Virus record (IMG/VR): IMGVR_UViG_3300025652_000095
Coordinates: 1 to 53,513 of that record
Length of the DNA: 53,513 nucleotides
Origin: a virus
Direction: 5' to 3' (one strand)
Of the stretch, positions 31,201 through 39,524 are shown one piece after another. Position 1 is the stretch's first letter. The number at the start of each line of letters is the position of its first letter. The position numbers and the translations under genes are program-made. Under the pieces are notes generated by a model that was not told where the DNA came from, did not search any database, and was given only the letters and a program-made list of their open reading frames with translations.

Positions 31201-34200
31201 TCTTGCAAGCTTAACTTGTTTTGTGGAGTACCTTCTTCGCCTTTGATAGAACCTTTCTTTATTGCGGAATCAGCATAAGCTATAGCGTTATGTTCAGACA
31301 AGTTATTATCTACATAGTATTGCTCTCTTGCTTTTAAGGCTTTATATATACTTTTAAGAGGGCCTTCGACCTTATCGTTTAATACAATCGTATGTCCTTT
31401 AGCATAGAAGTTGTTGTTTTCCATACCAAACATTCCTGATATAGTCTTGTTGTCTATGTTGTTTCCAAAGCCTACAAGTTTAAATGAGCCTTTAACATCT
31501 ACTATATTACCATGTTTGGCGATAAGCTTGTTAGCATGTTCTTCAGTGATGTATGATGCAGAATCCATAAGAGCAGGGCTACCAGACAACTCTACATTTC
31601 TGAGAGTTACTTTTCCATCTTCTGATGTGTCCATAACTTGCACTGTATGAGCTAGTTGCTCTGAAGACATTTCTTCGTCTTGGAACATAACTAACTCTAC
31701 TCTACCACCACTATAACTTGAATCGTGTGGCGCAATAAAACCAGTAGCACGTTTATTCTTCATGGTAAAGTCTTGCTCTTGCATAACATTACCGAACATA
31801 TCTTGTAAGTAGTACTTGTTTATTATATAATTATATATAGCTCTTGTATAGTCTGCTGGCTTAAAAGGAGATGTTTCTTCATCATACAAGTTCATCAAGT
31901 CTTGCTCGCTTCTAGCAATATCTTTGTCGTTTAACAAATCATAAGTCACACCGTTAATAGATAACGTAAACAATACATCTGTAGTAATGTTTACTTCTCC
32001 TTTTCCAATGTTAGCTTTGTTTGCGGTGTTTTTTAGTTTACCAAATTCTTTTTCTAGGTAAGCTAATGTATCTTTATTAATAACTAAGAAAGCGTCAAAG
32101 TTGTCATCATTACTATTATGACGCTCAACTAAAGACTGAAGCTTACCTTTATGATACTTCTGAAGGTCTTTAAGCTGCTTTCTAGCCTCTTTCTCTGTCA
32201 AGATAGTATTAGCATCGGCGTAGTATCTTCTAGACTTGTCAGAGTAGTCTTTTACTACTTGCTTGTATTTAGTGTTTCCGTTCTCTATAGCATCTAAAAT
32301 GTTATTTAAGTCGTTTGCTGTAACATCAAGATTGCTCATCTTATCTTTATCTACATTTTGCAATGTATCACCCTCTAGAGAAAACAATTGAAAACTGTCA
32401 TCTAAAATAGAACTAGCATAAGGATTTGTAATGCCGCTACTAGTAAACAAAGATTGATAACCCAAAGGATTTGATTCAGCATAATCTTTTAACGCTTCTT
32501 TATTGTATTCTAAAAAGTACTTACGAGTGTTCTTGTTTACTGTATTTCCTTCAGGGCTAGTTATACTGTATAAGTAAGAGTCGTCCTCCATAGACATTTT
32601 AGAAGTAATTATCTTTCTTGTTACTTCTTCTGCGCCTAGCATATCATTTAGCTTTGCGTTATCTCCTATTACCTCAATAGATGCCTTATTGTACTTTTCT
32701 GACTTGTAAGCTTCTTCTATGTTTTCTTGAAACTTACTTAGTATGTTTTGTTTTGTTGCATCAGTAATATCTACTGTTTCTAAGTTTAAAACTTTAGCTT
32801 TTGATGAATAAAAATTACCAGTGTCAAATATAACATCAAACACCTCTTTTTTCATTTTATCTTGTATCTCTGCTAAGGTGTAGTTTTCTTTTGTCACTCC
32901 AGAAAACCTTGCACTTAAGCTAGCTAAAAGCATTTCTTCTAACTTTTCTTTAGTAAAGTACTTGTTTATAGTAACGTTTCCTATAGCGCCATCTTCAATA
33001 ATTAAGTCCGTATACTGACTTGGGCTAAGTTGATTGCCTGAAGATAGTAGATAAGTGTTTACAAAATTGCGCACTTCCGAATCCGTTAATTCTTCTTTGC
33101 TAAGTAAATTGGCTAATGCACGAGAATAGTTTAATCTCTTTTTTGTAGCAGCCCATACTTTGTATTGAGACTCTGTATACTTGCTATTTGCAGAATACCC
33201 TTGACTCTTGTTGTATATAGCATTCTCAAACTTAACAATAAACTTCAAAGATTCTTTTTTACTAGACTCTATATTTACGCTTGCATCTTCTAAGTAAAAG
33301 CCTTTTTCTTCTATTACTGCATTAGCTATTTGTCTACGTAGCTTTACGCTTAACGTAGGTGATGCTACTCCGTCATTAAAAGTAAAAGCTTTATCTGTAG
33401 TCATAGAACGGAATTGTAACAATACATTTTCGTATATGTTTCCACCAGTTATATCTACTTCAGACTGTAAGTAAGTAAAGAAATCAGATAGAATAGCTGC
33501 ATTTATATCTACGGCTTTCGTAGGTTTTGCAGGCAAGCTTCTACTTTGTATTTTATTTACGGTGTCTATAAAAGCTGCATCGGTTTTTGTGCGGACCTGC
33601 ATTTGCTTAAGTAGGTACATTAAGTGCCCTTTACCTAGACGCTGTTTATACGCTCCACCTCTATCTCCCACATACCTTTCAGAGTTTATAAAGTCTGAAA
33701 TTATCATGTAAAACTTTTTACCAAAGTCTCTGTTTTCGCCATTTAAAATAGCTACTAAGGCATTGTCTTGATTTTCAATACCATCAAAGTCCATATCTAG
33801 TTGTGCTATCTCTTCTTGCGCTTGTTTGTCTATAGATTTAGCAGCTTCGTTAGAAACACTTGCCATAAACATTTCTCTTACATGCTGAGAAATTTGTTTA
33901 TCATTACTTACTAGTAAGGCTTCTACCTCATTGTATTCTTTTGTGCCAACAGTATATTTAGATAGAATAGACTTAGCTAAAGCAACTTTAGCTTTTCTAT
34001 ACATCTTACTTGTACCTACAGCAACTTTTATAGCGTCTAAAACCCTTCTAGGTTCTGCGTCTTTTAGTTGTTCTTCACTAAGTATACTAGGCATTTCATT
34101 TGCATAGAAATCTTTAGCCTGAGATATTACTTCGTCTCTAGTATTGTTTACCTCTTCTTCTATTTGTTTTACAAGCTCTTCTTTTTTAAGTTCTTGTATA

Positions 34201-37200
34201 CGAACAGTAGATGGAGATTCTTTAGCTAAAAGGCCGTACTCAGCTTCGTTTTCTTCTATAATAGTTTTAATAGCAGCAAACTTAGCTTCTAAATCAAAAC
34301 CTTCTTTTTTATATAAGCCCTTAGATGCAGTTTCTAGAGACCAATCAGATTCCTCTTTAGTGAAAGAACTAGATATTTTTTCTTTCCAAGATTTAAGCGA
34401 GTTGTTAAAAGCGTCTCTCTTCTTCTTGTCAGATATAAACATATCCTGATTGTAAGCACCGTATAAACCAGCTAGCTTAGTCAAAGACTCATCTTGTATA
34501 TTAGTCTGGTCTTTAGCTGCCAACTCAGTGTAACCTTCTTGTTGCAGTAAAGCTAAAGAGTCCTCGTAAAACTCTTTAATAGTTTCGCTAGTAGATTGCT
34601 CTACCTTGTTTAAGTATATGTAGTCTTCTATAGTAGTAGGTACAACATAAGCATCCCCTTCTTCAAGTCTTTGTCTCTGTATAACTCTTAGTGCATCTTC
34701 TTGACGAAGTATAGTAACTTCACCTTTCTTGCCTGTAGGAACAGAATACAAAATGTTTTCTTGGTAATTTAATTTTGTCTGCTTGTATATAGGCTGATTA
34801 ACTATATGGTCCATCATTTCCTGAACTTCAGGGCGGTGTCCGTATAGTTTTCTAAATATGTGAAAATTCTCATGGAAAAATGCTTCGTCTGCATTGTCAG
34901 CATCAAAGTTTATAAACGCACCTAACCCAGCTGCATAACCTGCAAAGTTAGTTCCACGTTTAGCCAAACTTACTATACCATTTACTGATACAAGACCGTC
35001 TGCGGCCTTTTCTGATAATAATGATACAACAGCATTCTCAGAACCAGCAGTAAGCAGGAACGCATTCTTTACACGTCTCTTAATTACAGCTCTTTCTGTA
35101 GCGTCTATTACTTTTCCTAAATTTTCCTTAGTAAAGGTTTTGTTTTTGTATTCTTTAACTAAATTCTTAGCAACTACTGCAGAAGCTTTTAGGCTATCAT
35201 ATACACCTTTAGCTTTTTCTTTTACAGTCTTTTTTTCTTCTACTCTACCGTCTCTTGTTTTTACAGGAGCAGGTTCTTTTTCTTCTTTTTGTTTTGCAAG
35301 TATAGCTTCTACTCTGTCTTTAGCACCCATCCTCATAGCCTCTTCTTCTTTACTAAGAGGTTGCCCTTGCTTTATCTTGTATGCTATGTCCTTTACAGTT
35401 TTATCAGACACTTTTCCAGTGTCTATAAAGTTCTGATACTCAGACTGTTTTTCTACTTTTATTTCTTCTGCCGCTGCTTTTACGGTTTCATCTGCGCGAG
35501 TAGTTTCTTTAGTAGCAACACCAGACTTAACAGTTATCGCATCTACAGAACCGTCTTTGTTTTGTCTAACAAATTCTACAGAACCATCACTTTGTAGCTT
35601 TCCTTCTTTGTAACTTTTAAAATCTTTACCCACTAAGTCTTGAGCAGCTTTTTCAGCTTGCTCGGTAGTTAGTTTGTTTTTCGCATTATCAAAGAATTCT
35701 TTATTTTTTACATCACTTGATATTAGTTTTTTATCTTCTTCTGTAAGTTGTTGACCAGAAAAATCTTTTTCTGCTAAAACTGTAAGTTGTTTGCCTTCGT
35801 TTTTAGCAAATTCTTCTGCTTTTACTCTAGAGTTAGCTGCCTCATATACGAATTTTATGTTCTCACCAGTTGCATCTAGTATATCAACCTCTTCTTTAAG
35901 AGCCAACTCAGCAGCTTTTTCTAAACCTGCAATTTCTTTGTCTGCAAACTCTTGAGACATCTTACCGTCCTCCACTAACATTTGAATCTCTTCCGCTCTT
36001 GCAGCAAACTCTTCTCTTTTCTGAGATAAGCTATTAGCTACAGTACTATTAAGCCATGCGGTAGAAACTAAACTTGTTTTCTCTTTGTTGTTTAAGTTTT
36101 GCGTAGGGTATGCTTGTACCGCCTCTTGTACTTGCATGAGTACATCAGAGTAGGCGTTAAATTGTTCTTCAGTAATAGTACCAGCTTCTTGTTGAGCTGT
36201 AAAGTACTCCATAATAACCTCAGACTCACCCTGGGTAACAGCGTTCATAATAAGAGTACGTGCTGCAGTATCTTTAGCTAACAACGTAGCTTGTTCTGCA
36301 TTTAACTCTTTTAGATTTCCATCCTTATCTTTAAACCTATAAGTACCTTCATCTAAGTCTTTGTTAAATATATCTAACACTTCATGCGACTCAGCTCTAC
36401 TTTCGATAGCTCTAGCAATAGTAGCTTTGTTTTCTGTAGAAGTACGTATAGTATTACTAACTCCAGACATTAAAAGACTTGTAGCAAAAGATAATACACG
36501 AGTGGGTCTTTGTTCGTCTGCTGTAAAGAACTCTAAGTAAGAAGGAAAGTCTTCTCCTTTAGCTTCAGCAATACGTCTTTGCACAGACCAGTCCTGGTAA
36601 ACTTCTTGAAACTGCTCTACAACACCATCAGTAACCCCTTGTGCAGCACCCATTCCAAGAGCCTTAAAACTATTCTTTATTAATGGCTTAATAGTAGGAG
36701 CTTTAAGACTTTTTATAACTTTAGTTTGAGCAGCTTTACCTAACGTGGCAGCAGCAGCTTGACCTGCTTTAGTACCAGCGGCAGTAGTAGTTGCAGCCTT
36801 TAGAGACTTGCCTAATGCACCACCTACTTTTAGTTGCCCTGCAAATAAACCATACTGAATAACATCAGCACCCATAGACGCTAAGTTATCAACAAACACT
36901 TGTCTACCGACGTGCTTTGCGTCTTGAATGCTTATTCCTTGAGTAACAGCTTCATTCATAGCTTGACCCGCTAGAGCAGCACCTTCAATCATGTTAGAAG
37001 TAGAACCTGCAGCTGTAACACTTAAACCTGATTTAATAAGCTTAGTAGCATTTAGCGTGTTTGCATACTTAGAAGACACACCTACGGAACGTCCACCTGC
37101 TGCAATAGCTTGAGCTGCTTTTTTAAACTTAGCTCCTTTAGTAAGTAAAGAAACTCCTTTAGCAGCAGCAGTTGCTGGTACTAGTAATGATAAAGCAAAA

Positions 37201-37757
37201 GGCAGCATTCTCGCTACCCCTGTTTCCCAAAAATTAATATCTGTTAAATCATCCCATGTTACATTTTCTAAATCCTGTAATCCTGGAACTGTATCTCCGT
37301 AAGATTGTAAGTAGTCTGCAAATCCGTGAAAAGCATCAGATATAGGTTTCGCTGTATCTACACCATAAACTTGTTTTGCAATTATGCTTGAAGGAGTACC
37401 ACCTACAAAATCTGCAAGGTCACCCATACTATCAAACATATCACCTACACCTACCATTAAAGACCTACCTATTTTTTCTAGGTGACCCATATCGTAATCA
37501 ATACCTGGGTTACCTGCCTCTGGTAAGTCTGGAAGCTGAGGCTGCTGTCTTGCAGCTTCTGTATAGCTCCATAAGTCAGACTCTATAGAAGTGTCTAAAC
37601 CTTGTTCAGGTTGACCAACAAGAGTTACAGGCTCTTGGGGAGCTTGTATGTTATCTTGTATTTGTGGTTCTTTAAAGTTACTATCTAATGATTGGTCGTA
37701 CTTAGCAACGTCTTGACTTGGCGTTCCTGGGTTTGGATTCCACAGATTTTCTTCCAT
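25233..37757 (-). CDS. Giant virion RNA polymerase polyprotein with zincin motif
   Basis: A 4174-residue protein, the largest in the window. DLDGD at residues 2449-2453 (in IIGSDLDGDMLHLNYV, after KPGNTIAVHP) is the metal-binding DxDGD signature of the double-psi beta-barrel of multisubunit and crAss-like phage RNA polymerases. An HExxH motif (FFHENFHIF, H962-H966) points to a zincin-type metalloprotease domain. Hydrophobic stretches near 180-205, 3815 and 4061-4110 could insert in membranes during ejection, and residues 500-900 are coiled-coil-rich. Known crAss-like phages carry very large virion proteins with this polymerase, injected with the DNA to transcribe early genes; equivalence here is inferred from motif, size and position beside cargo proteins. 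Whether it is cleaved, and by its own zincin, cannot be read from sequence. Confidence 0.8.
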   Translation of the reverse strand: MEENLWNPNPGTPSQDVAKYDQSLDSNFKEPQIQDNIQAPQEPVTLVGQPEQGLDTSIESDLWSYTEAARQQPQLPDLPEAGNPGIDYDMGHLEKIGRSLMVGVGDMFDSMGDLADFVGGTPSSIIAKQVYGVDTAKPISDAFHGFADYLQSYGDTVPGLQDLENVTWDDLTDINFWETGVARMLPFALSLLVPATAAAKGVSLLTKGAKFKKAAQAIAAGGRSVGVSSKYANTLNATKLIKSGLSVTAAGSTSNMIEGAALAGQAMNEAVTQGISIQDAKHVGRQVFVDNLASMGADVIQYGLFAGQLKVGGALGKSLKAATTTAAGTKAGQAAAATLGKAAQTKVIKSLKAPTIKPLIKNSFKALGMGAAQGVTDGVVEQFQEVYQDWSVQRRIAEAKGEDFPSYLEFFTADEQRPTRVLSFATSLLMSGVSNTIRTSTENKATIARAIESRAESHEVLDIFNKDLDEGTYRFKDKDGNLKELNAEQATLLAKDTAARTLIMNAVTQGESEVIMEYFTAQQEAGTITEEQFNAYSDVLMQVQEAVQAYPTQNLNNKEKTSLVSTAWLNSTVANSLSQKREEFAARAEEIQMLVEDGKMSQEFADKEIAGLEKAAELALKEEVDILDATGENIKFVYEAANSRVKAEEFAKNEGKQLTVLAEKDFSGQQLTEEDKKLISSDVKNKEFFDNAKNKLTTEQAEKAAQDLVGKDFKSYKEGKLQSDGSVEFVRQNKDGSVDAITVKSGVATKETTRADETVKAAAEEIKVEKQSEYQNFIDTGKVSDKTVKDIAYKIKQGQPLSKEEEAMRMGAKDRVEAILAKQKEEKEPAPVKTRDGRVEEKKTVKEKAKGVYDSLKASAVVAKNLVKEYKNKTFTKENLGKVIDATERAVIKRRVKNAFLLTAGSENAVVSLLSEKAADGLVSVNGIVSLAKRGTNFAGYAAGLGAFINFDADNADEAFFHENFHIFRKLYGHRPEVQEMMDHIVNQPIYKQTKLNYQENILYSVPTGKKGEVTILRQEDALRVIQRQRLEEGDAYVVPTTIEDYIYLNKVEQSTSETIKEFYEDSLALLQQEGYTELAAKDQTNIQDESLTKLAGLYGAYNQDMFISDKKKRDAFNNSLKSWKEKISSSFTKEESDWSLETASKGLYKKEGFDLEAKFAAIKTIIEENEAEYGLLAKESPSTVRIQELKKEELVKQIEEEVNNTRDEVISQAKDFYANEMPSILSEEQLKDAEPRRVLDAIKVAVGTSKMYRKAKVALAKSILSKYTVGTKEYNEVEALLVSNDKQISQHVREMFMASVSNEAAKSIDKQAQEEIAQLDMDFDGIENQDNALVAILNGENRDFGKKFYMIISDFINSERYVGDRGGAYKQRLGKGHLMYLLKQMQVRTKTDAAFIDTVNKIQSRSLPAKPTKAVDINAAILSDFFTYLQSEVDITGGNIYENVLLQFRSMTTDKAFTFNDGVASPTLSVKLRRQIANAVIEEKGFYLEDASVNIESSKKESLKFIVKFENAIYNKSQGYSANSKYTESQYKVWAATKKRLNYSRALANLLSKEELTDSEVRNFVNTYLLSSGNQLSPSQYTDLIIEDGAIGNVTINKYFTKEKLEEMLLASLSARFSGVTKENYTLAEIQDKMKKEVFDVIFDTGNFYSSKAKVLNLETVDITDATKQNILSKFQENIEEAYKSEKYNKASIEVIGDNAKLNDMLGAEEVTRKIITSKMSMEDDSYLYSITSPEGNTVNKNTRKYFLEYNKEALKDYAESNPLGYQSLFTSSGITNPYASSILDDSFQLFSLEGDTLQNVDKDKMSNLDVTANDLNNILDAIENGNTKYKQVVKDYSDKSRRYYADANTILTEKEARKQLKDLQKYHKGKLQSLVERHNSNDDNFDAFLVINKDTLAYLEKEFGKLKNTANKANIGKGEVNITTDVLFTLSINGVTYDLLNDKDIARSEQDLMNLYDEETSPFKPADYTRAIYNYIINKYYLQDMFGNVMQEQDFTMKNKRATGFIAPHDSSYSGGRVELVMFQDEEMSSEQLAHTVQVMDTSEDGKVTLRNVELSGSPALMDSASYITEEHANKLIAKHGNIVDVKGSFKLVGFGNNIDNKTISGMFGMENNNFYAKGHTIVLNDKVEGPLKSIYKALKAREQYYVDNNLSEHNAIAYADSAIKKGSIKGEEGTPQNKLSLQEWNTLSSSPNKINEFINSYSQDATNNLFGYDGRFFGIQGELDKDATTATTSKQMVSGINLFRQHNNAAVKSRANQVLDAVAKALDLQYEQEIKNLTREDLLLKDLDSDSLPVYEKTLLEDGNLDMPAVRERALKLLRSKLIKNTFKIRTLGTVSVQESDVIYGYKLKGKEIVQTNDGLKAMTVVKGKDGYSVTSAEAIISQHTASQLGITQKDLDGGKIVEFIATRIPSSSAGSTVVLKVKGISTKPGNTIAVHPTVSAIIGSDLDGDMLHLNYVKEGDDLSPLDKAKNSIVQNIIALYKMPEVQNSLTQEIEIATLTKAHNKELFGSEDGDKDIPNDFHPLGANAMYGQTKGNAPMIGIIASQNLVYNYVGEGNPQLIYNEKPLSIVYNGKTYTNIDNSIKQDGSGTWYEVAKWLNLVLDDGKNNVRQKFMFVKNTSNIFVMLIKMGVPPAKVSAFIKSAQYLDAMYDSKGELNKLYKDSVSEDKSANIKKLISDKYTEEGGIQFNIDNATQSDYMAMFIALSSVSTDIFDLSHFVSLDKSFEADPLNGLVAHQKAMQALERQTDIANNLGANLLFKRNKEVNLQIINRYFAEDTHYSNGYKEGLLGSSDEFRLLNNDGILAAEKNTQFKKDKNGKVIIKDGKKVVQKVHSTSMFTNHENLEGLSTTEDVNTNMAKALNVMRLAVHSKMPIGSYVYDIYRNADYGLREQYSAEQFQKFSKEQQYGLVTEAVNEYLNQNQMIGDRVNNFVGIMDSVINHEFVTVNNTPQRIRVIRFKPNMEIIGNELDFTQQVRIIQKDFASMPKEIQNFFVAYDFLTTGWGSNGNSMSPFFSQEKIRQINETSKRANRDGSFEQDLASYIKKNELYNAGLFSNPKQDAIVNARRVAALSYLALFGNDGKLDKKGLFNIQSETIGASGANTVTTIQDAHWKSDRVEMRKEDVSLTTRPLEIFSGVQETAMLNVFGEAMRQPTAKASNSMEFESGDKQYLKVPVYEFPGTDYQGVGETMSSEKYFKKMLPEGVEYKDVDPLYQNELQAKYEAYVFSVQKVKELYEELRLSNIEEANYAYDPNNKKALDAKFREAQTWFREYHDRLNYDRVTVDVDKDTIALPTESTKDYGNIDELAANPLRRYLEYNFGNHIANKQMYDWGVQNGKDFLDTITEDRRGKDISQLNMWLSPGDFGRGKPAIAYINKNMKLTHMAYTRNIHLVTKEMNDKLEALYKANFGDSTKAKAARLWLNYMPMGTRGISQKLFGNLLDEQTGLQKTILPDLTVTYRDSSDMKIKKGLVYQGGDFQGRVNTNSEAYKVLNQAERDYLEMYTKYTAFYAALIKSKGLYGKTRGTSYVPSVTSSRWETLQKRGLFGVYYQMFRGDHDLADVMIEDVNPLTGETETLDYFSWKSIYMYGSGQDIVETTVTAKSETSKTFKKGTKSDSERVKGLMRIKDKAKQHIKDGKDALGNDVAIGSRINDMMAAESEESQNRFNAKRSMTSAYLGTNNMHRALREYVSKFMFQHGNAFLDEETNTYTQLSWAGDDRVFVLDEGASRQEVEQNRLAFSGFEDKKQEVDAAIANLGGGKVFEPTVQYGAAKNKNAINYLQKVVKRGLISKERNFTFSDFESESKVTNFFVNWTMYVALGLNVPAAIGNVAIGKFNAYRQMGGTNTLLGEKRYWGVSDSKGYDHEQMKKARKMIEEFGILTYRADEIAEGVGGSSLSALIFSPMIAAENWIQQAAFLGALTEEQWNSYYIDSKGNLELKEGATGISQLELAKLERDVINVQGRGYSETDSRMIQLYALSNMLMQFKRWFPTFLKDRFGQEEIDDLGTIRMGAYTAAADFFTKLKDEGKQFDIKTWNAELKKLPKHQQEAVMRYWRGTHGVMLVAMLLGMSAMFTDDDEKDTEAMKFMEKLLGDMLLIVNAPKLTYMANVPALNTFKNLNLAVFHAVKGTEYKRESKYGKKGDKKYVSNLAQLLPSPARIPLQQKKKEKRSLR

Positions 37758-37760
37758 AAC

Positions 37761-39524
37761 TTAGTTGTGTGCTTTTTGTATTTTGCTCCTTAGTTCGTCT
37801 ACTTTTATTAAATGGTCTATTGCTACTTTCTGGTCTACACCTTGTGCTACTAGACCTTCCAAATATAAGTCAAAAAATTGTTTTGAGTTTCCGCTCACTA
37901 AAGCAGCATTTAACTCAGGTGAATCATCAGCATTAAATAATCTTACTAATTGACTTATACCAGAATTAACATCATCACTTCCTGATGCTAAAGCTAAAAG
38001 TAAACTTCTAGATACTATGTTTCTTGCAGGGTCTACACCTAACTGTTGCATAGTAGTTGTAATAGGAGCGTCATAAATCTGTACGTTTGCCGTTACGTCT
38101 TCTTGATTAGATGTAAGAGATAACGGTGCTGTGCTTTTTTGCGCCTGAGCGTTTGACTGTTGCCCTAGACCTGATTCTTTATTATATCTACCTAAAGCAC
38201 CGTCTATTCCTTTTTGTTTAGATAACATAGCCATCTTAGTAGGGTTAGTAGTGTCTATCTCTATGTAGTAACGTTCTTTTCCTGTAAAGTAATCATCATC
38301 TTGGTACTCTTGCATTATAACGTGTTCTGCGTCTTGTGGAGCTCCATCTAAATCATCTGCAGTAACAAGTTTGAACCCGTCTGCTGTTTTTATCTTATAC
38401 CCTAAATAAACACCCATTGGCTGAATAGGACCAACTTTAGAACCTACTGGTAGTAATGTACCATTTTCATCATAAATTGTTCCATCAGCTGCAAAGTCAG
38501 AAATGTATGTATCGCCTTCTAAGTCAGTTATAGAGTTTTCTCCAAATTTAATTTGAGCAAATGTAAGCTCACTTCCTTGGAATCCTCGACTACCTACTAC
38601 ATCAGTATTTTCTGGTGACTCTGTGTAAACAAACGTACCTGAATCAAAGTCTTTTATTGCAAACTCGTATTCTTCAGAGCCTGCTTTAAGGGTGTCAGTA
38701 CTAATTTTTTTCCTGTTAATTTTGGAAAATTGTTTATTTACCCTAGCTCCATAAGATTTGTTTACCTCACCAATAGAACCTAAAATAGGTTGTAAAGCTT
38801 TAGCTCTTCCACCTCCAACATATCCAGCAACATAATTTTCTAATTGGCTATCTGAAACTGACTCAAACATAGAATCAGGTAAATCATATTCTATCAAGTA
38901 GTTGTTTTTAAATATTCTATAGTTGTCTCCTGCGTTTAAAAAAGCTTGCACCTTGTTGCCTGCACCTGAATAATCTTTTTCTTTTGGTTGAGACCACTGT
39001 GCAAGTTGTTTGTGCTCAAAAGAGTCAATATCACCTTCCATAAACGCATTAAAGTCTCTTCTAGTTTGATTTGATATAAGGTGAGCGTTTTTTCCTTCGT
39101 TACCCTCTAAGGCTTCGTAGTAACCTTGCACTTGCTGAGTATTCTTTTTTATTCTTTGGATTTCTTCTGAATTGCTTAAGTTGTTGTAAAAGTTTTGCAT
39201 AACTCTACGACCTCCAGAATTCATAAACTTTACTGGGTCATTACCAGATTTCTCTAATTCAGCTAAAAACACCTCACGTTCTTGGTCGTATAAACCTTGA
39301 ACAGTTTCTCTGTCTTCGTTACGTATAGCAACCTGACTAGCTTTAGATTGAATAACTTGCATCCAATCATCTAGTTGTTGCTCTTTTTGTTCTGCCATTT
39401 GCTGTTGCTGCATGTTCATTTGCTGCAACTGCATTGCTTGACCTAACTCAGCACGCTCTCTATCTCTTCGTGCGCTTGAGCCTTGCCAACCAGACAAAGC
39501 GTTATTAACTTTAGAGTAATCCAT
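37761..39524 (-). CDS. Internal virion/ejection cargo-type protein
   Basis: A 587-residue protein. Residues 20-60 are a Gln/Met-rich coiled coil (LGQAMQLQQMNMQQQQMAEQ), followed by long helices to about 170 and a mixed C-terminal part. No enzyme motif is seen. It sits directly between the glucosaminidase-bearing protein and the giant polymerase and starts on the last base of the former's stop. In crAss-like and other podoviruses, proteins in this position are packaged in the capsid or tail and ejected ahead of the DNA. Confidence 0.65.
   Translation of the reverse strand: MDYSKVNNALSGWQGSSARRDRERAELGQAMQLQQMNMQQQQMAEQKEQQLDDWMQVIQSKASQVAIRNEDRETVQGLYDQEREVFLAELEKSGNDPVKFMNSGGRRVMQNFYNNLSNSEEIQRIKKNTQQVQGYYEALEGNEGKNAHLISNQTRRDFNAFMEGDIDSFEHKQLAQWSQPKEKDYSGAGNKVQAFLNAGDNYRIFKNNYLIEYDLPDSMFESVSDSQLENYVAGYVGGGRAKALQPILGSIGEVNKSYGARVNKQFSKINRKKISTDTLKAGSEEYEFAIKDFDSGTFVYTESPENTDVVGSRGFQGSELTFAQIKFGENSITDLEGDTYISDFAADGTIYDENGTLLPVGSKVGPIQPMGVYLGYKIKTADGFKLVTADDLDGAPQDAEHVIMQEYQDDDYFTGKERYYIEIDTTNPTKMAMLSKQKGIDGALGRYNKESGLGQQSNAQAQKSTAPLSLTSNQEDVTANVQIYDAPITTTMQQLGVDPARNIVSRSLLLALASGSDDVNSGISQLVRLFNADDSPELNAALVSGNSKQFFDLYLEGLVAQGVDQKVAIDHLIKVDELRSKIQKAHN

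Noticed and set aside
25233-37757. Stop-codon reassignment as reported in some crAss-like phages
   Set aside because: The long genes are intact under the standard code, and TAA, TAG and TGA are all used as plausible gene ends.
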